From positions 372,001 through 436,000 of the forward strand of contig NZ_SWFP01000006.1 in NCBI RefSeq assembly GCF_005869225.1: a stretch of 64,000 nucleotides of DNA. Direction: 5' to 3'. Of the stretch, positions 7,390 to 16,900 are shown in pieces. Below the pieces are notes generated by a model that saw nothing but the letters and a program-made list of their open reading frames with translations, did no database searches and had not been told where the DNA came from. Origin of the DNA: Dyadobacter bucti. GTDB taxonomy: Bacteria; Bacteroidota; Bacteroidia; Cytophagales; Spirosomataceae. A program made the position numbers and the translations under genes. Position 1 is the stretch's first letter. Every line of letters starts with the position of its first letter.

Positions 7390-9318
7390 TCAGATCACAA
7401 TTTCCACCAGTACGGAGGTGCCTTCTTCCGGCCCGGACTGAATATCCAGTTTCCCATTCAGGTAGTCGACCCTGGCCTGAACGTTGCGCAGGCCTGCACC
7501 CTTGTTTGTCTCCAGATTTTTTACATCAAATCCTTTTCCATTATCTTCCACCGACAAACTTACGTGATTACCGACGCGGGTAAGCTGCACTTGTGCCTCA
7601 GTGGCGTCGGCATATTTGAGGACATTGTTCAGCAGTTCCTGCACAATCCGGTAAAGCACAATTTCGACGGATGAATCCAGCCTTTTATCAAAACCAAAAT
7701 CCTGCATCTTCACCTGAAGCTGCCCTGAGGCACTGATTCCGGAACAAAAATCTGTCAATGCATCGATGAGGCCAAACCTGACCAATGCTTCGGGCATCAT
7801 ACTGTGGGCGACGCGGCGCATTTCGCTGATCGCCCCATCGAGCTGCGTGAGGGCCCGGGTAAAGGTCATAGCGCTTTCCTCAGGCAAAATTACATTTCCT
7901 TTCACGGAATTAAGAGTTAGTTTAATACCAGACAATAATCCCCCCAATCCGTCATGCAGGTCACGCGCCACACGGGTGCGCTCTTCTTCCTGACCTTTTA
8001 AAATAGAATTGGAGGCTACAAGCTGTCGTTCCTGCTGTAGTTGTAAAACTTCATTTTCAGCGATGCGTTTTCTGATCGTGATATTTCTGTAAATCAGGGA
8101 TGCGACGATCAAAAGAACTATGAATCCTGCTATAAGGCTATAAATTAGTGTGTTACGCGTTTGTTTTTCTTTTTCAAGTATTACGATCTGCTTTGCTTTT
8201 TGCGCAGTAAGGTATTTGGTGTCGAGCTCCTGCAATTGTTTTTGAACTTCAACTCCCTGGATCGAGTCATTCAGGGCCGTATATTTCATGAGATAATCAT
8301 AAGCGCCTTTATAATTGTTTCCCCGTGCCAGATCGGTAGCGTAATCCTCGTAAAGCTCTACCAGATGGTCGGTCATATCATTGGATTCTGCAATTTTGAG
8401 GGCTTCCAGTGTGTACTCTGCCGATAGTTTTGGGTCATTATTGTCTTCTGCCACAAACATCAGAGCCCTCAGGCACTCCATTTCCAGAAATACATTGCCC
8501 GATTTCCGGGCTAATTCCAGGCCCTTTTCGCCGAAATTCCTGGCTTTGTCCAGTTGTTTCAGTCCGCGATGGTCGCGGCACATACCCGCATAAGCCTGTA
8601 TGACAAAAATGTCGGAGCCGATTTTCTGCGCAATGTTCAGGCCTTCGGTATAGTAGTCGAGACTCTGCTGGTATTTTTTGAGATTAAACAGACATCCGCC
8701 AAGGTTCGTTAAAATGTCGGCCAACTGCAGGCTGTCATTCATCGGACGTGCCAGTTCCAGTGCTTTTTGTTTGTATCCCAAAGACTTACTGAATAAATTG
8801 GCATGCTCAAACGCACTCCCGATATTGATGTAGAGCCTTGGCAAAAACTCTTTTCTTCCCAGTTTTTCAAATACGTCTGCCGATTGCTGGTAATATTTGA
8901 TCGCCTCCGTGAAATTGCCCATGTAAGTATAACTGGCAGCGATATTGGCGAAGCTTTTTCCAACATTAACCTGATCGCCCGCGCCCTTTGCAATTACCAG
9001 ACTTTCCTGGTTCAGTTTGAGGCCCTGGCCGAATTTCCCCTGAAGGTTCAATATATAAGTGTAATTCGACCTGAACTTGAACTTGCCTGTAGGATAACCA
9101 AGTTTGTCGCTTAGTTTTCCTGCCAGCAGATAATATTTGCCCGCACTGTCGAGATTTTCGTTTTCCAGTAATTGACCAAATTCAATGTACGCCAGCACTC
9201 GGTTGGTGTCTTCTTTACTCTGCCTGATCTTTTTGAGAATGGCGTCTGCATTGCCGTTCTGAGCGGTGACTTGGGTACAAATAAACGAAAGAAAAGCAAC
9301 GCCTAAAATTAGTTTCAT
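7390..9318 (-). CDS. TPR-containing sensor histidine kinase (HisKA_3 type)
   Basis: The 642-residue kinase starts with a signal peptide (about 1-20), followed by a long helical region of tetratricopeptide-like repeats (about 30-360) on the periplasmic side. A transmembrane helix (TLIYSLIAGFIVLLIVASLI) follows, then a coiled coil, then the kinase core. The phospho-accepting His lies in RVARDLHDGLGGLLSGIKL. The ATPase part shows ELLNNVLKYA, VEDNGKGFD and GAGLRNVQARV. Periplasmic TPR sensors with NarL-type partners are frequent in Bacteroidota; the signal sensed is unknown. The response regulator follows 70 bp later. Confidence 0.93.
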   Translation of the reverse strand: MKLILGVAFLSFICTQVTAQNGNADAILKKIRQSKEDTNRVLAYIEFGQLLENENLDSAGKYYLLAGKLSDKLGYPTGKFKFRSNYTYILNLQGKFGQGLKLNQESLVIAKGAGDQVNVGKSFANIAASYTYMGNFTEAIKYYQQSADVFEKLGRKEFLPRLYINIGSAFEHANLFSKSLGYKQKALELARPMNDSLQLADILTNLGGCLFNLKKYQQSLDYYTEGLNIAQKIGSDIFVIQAYAGMCRDHRGLKQLDKARNFGEKGLELARKSGNVFLEMECLRALMFVAEDNNDPKLSAEYTLEALKIAESNDMTDHLVELYEDYATDLARGNNYKGAYDYLMKYTALNDSIQGVEVQKQLQELDTKYLTAQKAKQIVILEKEKQTRNTLIYSLIAGFIVLLIVASLIYRNITIRKRIAENEVLQLQQERQLVASNSILKGQEEERTRVARDLHDGLGGLLSGIKLTLNSVKGNVILPEESAMTFTRALTQLDGAISEMRRVAHSMMPEALVRFGLIDALTDFCSGISASGQLQVKMQDFGFDKRLDSSVEIVLYRIVQELLNNVLKYADATEAQVQLTRVGNHVSLSVEDNGKGFDVKNLETNKGAGLRNVQARVDYLNGKLDIQSGPEEGTSVLVEIVI

Positions 9319-9387
9319 GGAACCATGAAGGATTATTGAGCCGGTAAATTACGGGTGTAAAAATCTGAAATAAAACCATTTAATAAT

Positions 9388-9432
9388 ATCCTCTAAAAGC
9401 ATGATTTTTCAAAATTCGTGCTTTTAGAGGAT
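9388..9432. repeat. 14-bp perfect inverted repeat in a divergent promoter region
   Basis: The arms ATCCTCTAAAAGCA (9388-9401) and TGCTTTTAGAGGAT (9419-9432) are perfectly complementary, with a 17-nt spacer. The right arm ends at the TTG of the promoter of the lipoprotein gene (9432-9434). The repeat sits between the divergent kinase and lipoprotein genes. A regulator operator is more likely than a terminator here, because both flanking genes start from this region. Confidence 0.55.
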
Positions 9433-9463
9433 TGATCCCGGGCCGGACGGGAGGCTACCTTTG
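9432..9463 (+). promoter_or_regulatory. Bacteroidota-type promoter of the lipoprotein gene
   Basis: TTG at 9432-9434 and a perfect -7 box TACCTTTG at 9456-9463 are 21 bp apart. Transcription should start near 9470, leaving an untranslated leader of about 50 nt before the ATG at 9519. Confidence 0.65.
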
Positions 9464-9518
9464 CATAGTCAAAACGACAAATATTACATCAGTCAATCCA
9501 ACCATAATTCTATTAGCC

Positions 9519-9923
9519 ATGAAAAAGATTTTTCTTTTGTTGTCCCTTACTACGCTGTTTTTTTCCTGCAAAGAAAAGAAGGACGAAGTCGCTCCCGAGC
9601 TGAGCAGCCAGGTTGTCGGAACCTATGCCGTTACCGAACTGAAAGTTGATGGAGTAAACTATCCGCTCGACCGGGCCGATATTTCAATCATTCTTAAAAA
9701 GTTTTCCTCCGAAGTTGTATCAGGTGTAATGACATTGAAGCTGGATGGTACTTCCGAGCCCGATGAGAATCTGGGGACGATCAATCTGAAAAATGCAGGC
9801 AGCACGGGGATCGACCTTTATGAGGGAACGGAAAAGGTGGGGAATATTGATAAGTCCAATGTCCTGTCCATATATGTAGCGTTCGAGGGACAGGATTTTG
9901 AAATGATTGCAAAAAAGAAATAA
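9519..9923 (+). CDS. Small lipoprotein, unknown function
   Basis: The ATG at 9519 opens a 134-residue protein with a lipoprotein signal (MKKIFLLLSLTTLFFSCKEK). The lipid-anchored cysteine is residue 17. Upstream in-frame codons lie before the promoter and cannot be used. The mature part (TYAVTELKVDGVNYPL...) resembles the small lipocalin-like beta-sheet lipoproteins found widely in Bacteroidota, but I cannot name a family with certainty. It is divergent from the histidine kinase and may be a target of that system. Confidence 0.75.
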   Translation: MKKIFLLLSLTTLFFSCKEKKDEVAPELSSQVVGTYAVTELKVDGVNYPLDRADISIILKKFSSEVVSGVMTLKLDGTSEPDENLGTINLKNAGSTGIDLYEGTEKVGNIDKSNVLSIYVAFEGQDFEMIAKKK

Positions 9924-9960
9924 AACCATCCGGTCTTGAACCGGACCTTACAATTTAGCC

Positions 9961-10866
9961 ATGAAAAATACACTTATTACCCTATGTTTTTACGCAGCCA
10001 CCCTATGCTTTCTGAATTTCCAGTTTGCTGATGATTTCTCAGAATTCGGAATCAGCACGCAAAACGTTCAGGAAAGGCTTTGGAGCAGTTTGCAAAACAG
10101 TGAGGTGATCGTACCTTACTTAAACAATACCGTCAAATCGGCCTGCCGCGCCATCTCTCCTGAAAATCAGGCTGCGGCGGTTCAGAAGATCGGTAAGCTG
10201 GTGAAGCTCTATTACGTATCCGACGAATTCAAAAAACGTTACGGTGACTGGCTCGCCAGAAGTTTTCCGCAGGTTGAGGTAGGGGTTAGTGAAAAAAGGC
10301 AGGCCGAAATCCGTGCACGAAGGATCAAAGAAACGGCTAACCTCAACGCAAAGGACATCGAACCGATCGTCGATATTCAGATCCAGTCGGCAGAAGCTTT
10401 TGTAGCAATGGAGGGAATGCTTTCCAGCCTTCCGCCGGAACAAAGAGCAGACTTCAAAAAGCAGATTGAGGCAGGAAAGTATAATGCGGCTTTTTATAAG
10501 AAGATCAAACCATTGTTGAAATCAAATATAGAAGAGTTTAAAAAGCAATATGCCGAACATCTGGCGCAGGAAGACATTGCCCAGACCGAACAGCAATTGA
10601 GCAGTAACAATAAGAACAACAAGGCTGAGTATGAAAAATGGAAAAGCCCTGAGAAAGTGTTATCGGCAAGGTTGACCGAATTTCTTGAAAAAAGCAAAGG
10701 CGTAGATTTTTCGGCCCAGACAAAGGAGGTTAACAATCAAAAGAAGTTTGTCAACAATGCGTACGAAGCAAAAAATGACGTCTGGAAATTTTGTTACAGA
10801 GCTGGTCCGGCTCCGACCAACGCGGCCAGGGCATTTGCCCAGCAATGGCTGGCGGAGTTGAAATAG
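9961..10866 (+). CDS. Secreted protein of unknown function
   Basis: The 301-residue product has an N-terminal hydrophobic segment that fits a signal peptide (about 1-23). The mature part is mainly helical and charged, rich in Lys, Glu and Gln, with a likely coiled coil around 170-260 (EEFKKQYAEHLAQEDIAQTE). I do not recognise a family. It follows the lipoprotein gene by 37 bp on the same strand, so it may share its promoter, and it is followed by a good terminator. Confidence 0.7.
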   Translation: MKNTLITLCFYAATLCFLNFQFADDFSEFGISTQNVQERLWSSLQNSEVIVPYLNNTVKSACRAISPENQAAAVQKIGKLVKLYYVSDEFKKRYGDWLARSFPQVEVGVSEKRQAEIRARRIKETANLNAKDIEPIVDIQIQSAEAFVAMEGMLSSLPPEQRADFKKQIEAGKYNAAFYKKIKPLLKSNIEEFKKQYAEHLAQEDIAQTEQQLSSNNKNNKAEYEKWKSPEKVLSARLTEFLEKSKGVDFSAQTKEVNNQKKFVNNAYEAKNDVWKFCYRAGPAPTNAARAFAQQWLAELK

Positions 10867-10883
10867 GTGGTGGTGTAGTTTTG

Positions 10884-10925
10884 AAACCGGGGTCGGCAAA
10901 TTTACTGTCTGCTCCGGTTTTTTTA
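10884..10925 (+). terminator. Intrinsic terminator
   Basis: AAACCGG (10884-10890) pairs with CCGGTTT (10914-10920), and a run of Ts follows directly. It closes the lipoprotein/secreted-protein transcript and also separates it from the convergent peptidase gene. Confidence 0.65.
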
Positions 10926-10927
10926 TT

Positions 10928-12115
10928 CTATTGTTCTGATGCAGAAAGGATTGAAACACTTTTGTCTTTTTTGGTTTCAGCGAGCGGAACGGTGGGAATG
11001 TAACCTTTTGTGCCGTCCTGCAATACAATCCTGTAACCTTTGGCCATTTCTCCGAGTACCCTTACTTTATCGTTTGCAGGGAGAGTGGTGATCTTTGTAG
11101 TGGTGTTAAACGACGAGGTCGCAAATACATTCACTTTCTTTCGGACCGCCACCGTATCACCAAGCCACCGCGACTGTTCGGGCAGGCCGGGGATTTTTTC
11201 TTTGCGGTCATTGATGAAAGGCAGGGGATTTACTGCTCCTGTACCGCGGCTGTAAATCCCAAAATGCAAGTGCGGAATGGTAGTAATCGCGTTTCCCGTA
11301 TTTCCAACCAGCCCCAGGGTGTCGCCACGTAAAACGCGCTGGCCGATATGGACCAATTGGCTGTCTAAATGGGCATAGTAAAGAGAGTAGGGGCTGCCAG
11401 CGGCTGATAAAAAGACGACTTTTCCTCCAAGATTATTTGTTCCTGTACTCGTAATGAAGCCATTGTCCGAGGCCACCACGGGGGTTCCGCGTTTTGCTTT
11501 GATGTCAATACCTTCGTGGGATCTTGCACCGCCATCCCGCTCCACACCCCAAAAACTGATCACACTAGACATGCCGTGATCGGCCACGGGGAAGTCCAGA
11601 ACAGGCTGGGTAGCGAATGTCACCGCAACTGTCAATTTTTGACCAAGGCCTGTTTGCAGCCGTAACAACAATGTATCGCCTTCGTTTTCGGCATAGCTGA
11701 TAGTCCCGTTTTCGTCGCTCAGATATTCTATGCGTTGCGGCTTTCCGTTGGTTTTGATCTTGTAAAGTTCCACAAACAGCCGGGAACCTGTGTCTGCGAC
11801 GCTTTTTTCCGGTGTGATCAAAAGCCTTCGTCCTTCCTGTACTAAAAACCTGACGGATTGTGCGGGAACGGAGTCGCCGAGGTAAAACCGCTCCTGGTAA
11901 GGTGTCGGGGAAAAGAGCGAATCGGTAAGTGCTTCCTTACTGACTCTGAACCAGGTCTGGCCGGCGGGAGTCGTTTCCAGTTTTGCCTGCAATAATTCCT
12001 TTTCATACTTTTCCAGAGGCGTGACCGGGAACCAGTGAGAAACCGGCACTGGCTTACATGCATATATGAAAATGGCTGACAGGACAATTGCCAGCAGCCG
12101 GATCAATCGTTTCAT
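10928..12115 (-). CDS. M23-family metallopeptidase lipoprotein with C-terminal SH3-like domain
   Basis: The 395-residue protein starts with a lipoprotein signal (SAIFIYACKPVP, Cys about 20). Residues about 195-310 form a LytM/M23 domain. Zinc ligands are visible in ARSHEGIDIKAKRG (His and Asp) and in HLHFGIYS, with the typical YSLYYAHLDS stretch between them. The last 70 residues (KVNVFATSS ... GTKGYIPTVPL) look like an SH3b cell-wall-binding module. Enzymes of this kind cut peptidoglycan cross-links or activate other hydrolases. It is likely anchored in the outer membrane facing the wall. Confidence 0.9.
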   Translation of the reverse strand: MKRLIRLLAIVLSAIFIYACKPVPVSHWFPVTPLEKYEKELLQAKLETTPAGQTWFRVSKEALTDSLFSPTPYQERFYLGDSVPAQSVRFLVQEGRRLLITPEKSVADTGSRLFVELYKIKTNGKPQRIEYLSDENGTISYAENEGDTLLLRLQTGLGQKLTVAVTFATQPVLDFPVADHGMSSVISFWGVERDGGARSHEGIDIKAKRGTPVVASDNGFITSTGTNNLGGKVVFLSAAGSPYSLYYAHLDSQLVHIGQRVLRGDTLGLVGNTGNAITTIPHLHFGIYSRGTGAVNPLPFINDRKEKIPGLPEQSRWLGDTVAVRKKVNVFATSSFNTTTKITTLPANDKVRVLGEMAKGYRIVLQDGTKGYIPTVPLAETKKDKSVSILSASEQ

Positions 12116-12184
12116 CGGTTGGTTTGTTGAGGTACAACCGACGAGATAATAATTTTATGCCATCGGGTAGTTTAGCCCGTTTTA

Positions 12185-12682
12185 TTATATAATCCTCTTA
12201 TAAATAGTCTCTGTCGCCAGTGCCTCGTCTCCTTCGGGGCTGATGTTGTAGGCTCTGATGATCAGGTTATTTTCATCGGTAAGTTCTGCGACGGTCCGCC
12301 AGCCCCATGGCTCAGGGATATCCGGGCCGCCATAACTTCCCAGAACAGAAAAGCCATTTTCGGTAGGATTGCCTTCGGAGAGAAGAATTCCCGTTCCCAT
12401 ATGGAAACTGTCAATCCAGGCCGACTGGAACTTGTTGTTTGGGATATCAAAAGCATAGAATGCAATCCCTTCGAAGGCCTCGCCGTTCAGGCTGCCGTGG
12501 TATTCGTGTATAAGGATTCTGCCTCCGAGAATGGAACGGATAGTCCCCTTCATCGGCGATTCGTCGGCCATTACATTCGGTTCGAACCAGGTTTTTGTAG
12601 ATCCCTCCCAGGTTCCTGTCAATGATTGCAGCTGCTTGTGCACGCCGGTTTCCAGTGAAATTTCAAATTTACTTTTGCCCAT
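12185..12682 (-). CDS. DUF1579-like protein
   Basis: The 165-residue protein has no signal peptide. It reads as a small beta-barrel-like domain with LQSLTGTWEGSTKTWF near the start, GGRILIHEYHG in the middle and a conserved-looking NNKFQSAWIDSFHMG stretch. This is the pattern of the DUF1579 family, whose biochemical role is not established. It lies 69 bp before the M23 peptidase gene on the same strand; a functional link is not evident. Confidence 0.75.
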   Translation of the reverse strand: MGKSKFEISLETGVHKQLQSLTGTWEGSTKTWFEPNVMADESPMKGTIRSILGGRILIHEYHGSLNGEAFEGIAFYAFDIPNNKFQSAWIDSFHMGTGILLSEGNPTENGFSVLGSYGGPDIPEPWGWRTVAELTDENNLIIRAYNISPEGDEALATETIYKRII

Positions 12683-12948
12683 TGGTCTTGTTTTTTATGC
12701 CACGGAATCACGGATTTACACGAAGTTTGCGTGATTTCAGGGAGGTTGAAATAGTAGTTTTCAAACAAAATTAAGAATATTAACAATTACTGAAAGTGGT
12801 TAAAAAGCTAACATTGAGGGGGATTTGAGACAAAATATCTTATATTGGCAGGCTTCTTTATTTTTGATATTCAAATTAGCGTGGAATTGGTCGAGTAGGA
12901 AATGAAGGACAGCGTATTAAGTATGTGACTCAATTAACTTCGTCAACC

Positions 12949-13965
12949 ATGATACAATTAGGTCTTTTGATCACCCACAGGCATCGTCTGCTGAGTGTGG
13001 CAGCTTTGCTGGATGTTTTTGAATCGGTTAATATTTTTTGCGAAAGGGATAATCAGCCTCCGGTCTTCGATATAAAGTTATTTGTCCCGGAAAATCATTC
13101 GGCACCCTTTTACGGATCGTATATTACACATCCCATTCAACTGGCTGATAAGCAGGATATCGTATTGGTCCCAGCTTTCGGCGCAGGGGATCTGGAAGTT
13201 TCGATAGCAAAAAACCAGGCGTGTATTCCGTGGCTGAGGGCACAATACCAGCAGGGCGCGGAGATTGCGAGTTTCTGTACGGGGGCTTTTCTATTGGCCT
13301 CAGCCGGGTTGCTCAACGGAAAGGAGGCAACTACACATATAGATGCCGCTATAAGCCTGGCATCGAATTTCCCCGAAATCATCATGAGAAGTGATGCCGT
13401 GGTAACTGAGGATAAAGGGATTTTCACAAGCGGTGGGGCGACCAGCAGCTTTCATCTGATGCTTTATCTGATCCAGCGATATTGCGGTCGTGACCTTACC
13501 TTGCGCACCGCTAAAATGTTTGCAATTGATATGGACCGGGAGCAACAGACTTATTTCGGTACTTTTTCTCCCAGACAGAACCATGGTGACGGCCTGGTGA
13601 ATATGGCGCAGCAAAAAATTGAGAAGGAATATCAGGAAGGCAGCACTATTGAAACACTTATCCAGGATATTCCGGCCAGCCGGCGTAATGTTGTGCGCAG
13701 GTTCAAGCAGGCGATAGGTGTTACACCGATTGAATATCTGCAAAGAACAAGGATTGAAGCCGCCAAAAAGCTGCTGGAACAAACGGACCAGAGTGTGCTT
13801 GAGGTGATGCTGAACTCCGGCTACAACGACTTGAAATCATTTCGGCAGCTATTTAAAAAAAGCACAGGACTGACCCCGAAAGAATACAGGGACAAGTTTA
13901 ATGTTTTCAGGCTTGATACCGGTGGGGCAGAAAAAAGGGTACTGCGAACAATACCCCTTTCCTGA
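12949..13965 (+). CDS. GlxA-like AraC-family transcriptional regulator (DJ-1/PfpI domain plus HTH)
   Basis: From the ATG at 12949 the protein has 338 residues; a GTG at 12925 would add eight. Residues about 1-185 form a DJ-1/PfpI-like domain with the nucleophile-elbow cysteine in ASFCTGAFLLASAGLL. Residues about 235-325 form the paired AraC helix-turn-helix (ETLIQDIPASRRNVVRRFKQ, then TPIEYLQRTRIEAAKKLLEQ). Family members act as transcription activators in response to small molecules. A lone -7 box TATTTTTG stands at 12859-12866. The gene is convergent with the large glycosidase gene; targets are unknown. Confidence 0.9.
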   Translation: MIQLGLLITHRHRLLSVAALLDVFESVNIFCERDNQPPVFDIKLFVPENHSAPFYGSYITHPIQLADKQDIVLVPAFGAGDLEVSIAKNQACIPWLRAQYQQGAEIASFCTGAFLLASAGLLNGKEATTHIDAAISLASNFPEIIMRSDAVVTEDKGIFTSGGATSSFHLMLYLIQRYCGRDLTLRTAKMFAIDMDREQQTYFGTFSPRQNHGDGLVNMAQQKIEKEYQEGSTIETLIQDIPASRRNVVRRFKQAIGVTPIEYLQRTRIEAAKKLLEQTDQSVLEVMLNSGYNDLKSFRQLFKKSTGLTPKEYRDKFNVFRLDTGGAEKRVLRTIPLS

Positions 13966-13985
13966 GTTAAAACTTGTAAATCAAG

Positions 13986-16900
13986 TCAGTTTACTTTGAC
14001 CAGCTTACGGAAGGCCCGGTCATTTCCCTGCATTATTTCAATCACATACACACCGACCGGCAGCTGAGAAATGTCCAGTTTATGGGACATTTTGGGCGTG
14101 GAACTGTGCACTTTTCCCTGCTTGTACAACCTTCCTGATTTACTGTCGAAAATTTTGATATCCAGGTTTGTTGCATTATCATCTTCGAGATCGATGTTGA
14201 TAAAATCGGCGGTCGGATTTGGATAAACTTTAACGGCTTCATGCAGGATTTTCCCGGTTACAGCTGTTGGGACAACCGTTTCTGCCGCTGTGCGTTGATT
14301 GGGAGCATCGGAGGCTATCACAAACATAGGCGTTTCGGAAGCCGTTACGGTTACTTTTCCATCAACGATTGGTAATTCCTGAACGTCCATATTGTTACTT
14401 CCGGCTTTGGGTGTAAAAATTTTCGCAATTCCGGCGCCGCCCAGGTTCAGCGTGTATTCGGTGGTTCTACCGGTCTCATCGGGAACTACCAGAATAAAAA
14501 GTGACTTTCCATCAAGCTCATAGCGGTCTACGACCGGATCTGCGTGGATGGTTTCTTTATAAGAATACTCACCGAAAAGGTTCTTGGTCTGTAAAAAGTA
14601 GTCGGCTGATGGCCGGCGCGACTGGTCGTCGTTTACAAACCCCGAAGATCCGAATATTCCGCCATAAGGATTATCATCATACATCTGATAAAAGAAGACC
14701 TTTTCAATTCCGTTTCTGGCGGAAAATAATGAGGTACGCAGAATCCAGTCTGCCTGAGTCTGCATAGCAGATTTGTTGCCAATCGGAATCGCTTTCAAAG
14801 GGCTTGTCTGACTGATGTCGTAACCTGCTTCCGTGATCCATACAGGCAGATCGTTGGATACTTCGCGGGTTACTTTTACAAAATTCTCGAGAATATCAGA
14901 AGCATTGCCCATTTCCGGCGCCACTCCCCGGGTAGAAGTCCCGCTTTGGGTAGAAGATGCATCATCCGTGTAAAGATGGAAGTTGACGATATCCCAGCAG
15001 AGGTTGACCGTGCCGTCAGGATTATAGCCGCGGAATTCCTTGCACCAGTCTACCATACCTTTTACGTAATCAGGACCGGTTACGAGTCCGGCAATGACTA
15101 CTTTCATATTCGGATCGGCATTTTTAACACCTACCGCGGGCCCCATCGTATTTTTATGGCCATCATAAAATGCAGATAAATTGGCTGCATATTCCCGCGC
15201 GGTTTGATAACCTTTGCGGCCTTTCCACCATTTGTCCCGTTCATTATCACACTCAATATATTTGATCAGGTCAAGGCCGATTTTTACAGTATTGGGATAG
15301 TCGCCATACCAGCGGGGTTCCGTAGAAACACTTAACAATGAAGGATCCACCTGGGTATTGCTTCCGTAACGGGCAGCATACTGAAAAGCAACTCTTGACT
15401 GCTCGATATAGGAAAGCGGATCGGCGAAATCCTTGCCATATTTTACAGGTACGTTTTCATGGTCTCTTTCATTTTCCGGGTAGGTTTCGAGCATCCAGTT
15501 TGACAACGTTTTAAGGCAGGCAAGTACTTCTATATTTTCCTGCTTGCATCTTTCGTAGATCAGGTCGTAGTTCCAGCTGCCGCTCAGGGTAGGGTTGTAG
15601 GAAAATACACCCTCCCGTGACTCCAGTTTCTCCCAGTCCATATAGTGGCGCAGGCCGGTAAAGCTTTTCGCCGCAGTCACTTTCGACTCCACCAGGGATT
15701 CGCTATGGTGTCCATCCTGAAAATTCCACTCGTAGCCGTTCACGCCGAGAAGGTCTTTGATCCGGATATTTTTAGTCCTTGCCGGTGGGGTTGATGGAGT
15801 AGCTGGCGTATATGCTCCGTAAAATTCAATTTCGGTGGGGAGGATATTGGCCATGGTCATCACGATGTACCGGATGTTGGTTACAGGTGCATCGAGTTTG
15901 AACTGGGCATTACCGGTCAGATGCCTGTCGGGATATGGGCCTACCCAGCCATTGTAAACATCGCCGGTAAAAGTGGCAATGGGTATGCGCCGCCATTGAT
16001 CGTCGATAACCGAAATAATCATTGGCTGATCCTGTGTAGAACCTGCGAAATCAAAGAATCTGATACTTTCAAGTGTAATCTCTTCTCCATCCAGCAATGG
16101 ATAATAGGCTTCATAATTATTGATGATCTTGCCCCAGCCGGTGTGGACGTCTTCTTGGGTATTACCATCAAAAAAACCTTCGAGTCCGCTGCTGGCGTTG
16201 GTCAGCTGGTACCAGCGTTTGGGATCGATCGCAATTTTGACAGCATTCGATGGATTGGTTTCGCCTGTTACGATCAGTACCCTTGATATATTTTCAGCTG
16301 CTGTAAAATTGCTGTTTCCTGCCTGAGAAGCAGTAATTGTCGCTTCACCGGCTCCCGCAATTGTTGCTTTCCAGTTTCCATTTGCATTGTAAACCGTAAC
16401 AATATCCGGATTTGAAGTAGTGAAAATTATGGGTGTTTCAGAGTTGGTGCTCGTAGCTATCAGGTCAAAAGGGGCGTCTCCGACATTTTTAGCCGGAAAC
16501 TCCTGAAATGTGATAACCGATTGGCCGAGCACCGACCCGGGCGTAGCCTCAAACCAGTTGAAATTAAATGCGCCGCGATTGGCATAAATTCTTAAAACCT
16601 GGCTTCCGGCTGCAAGGGTCGCAGTAGTCCGGATCGTGGCCCAGTTTTGCCAGCCGCCTGTTTGAGGAACATCGACCTGGCCCAATACATCACCGCTGAC
16701 ATTTTTTATCTGGATATTTCCGTTTCCGTAACTGTTTGAAATCCTGAAACTGAACGTATAAAGTCCTCCCTGGGCAACATTTACATTATAATCCAGAAAG
16801 TCGCTGTCATCGATATAACTTACTGCGGTACTTTCGTCGGTATCATTCGAAGGTTCTGTTCTGATGTCGGCGGAAACGTCGAAAGTTTCCGCTTCAATTT

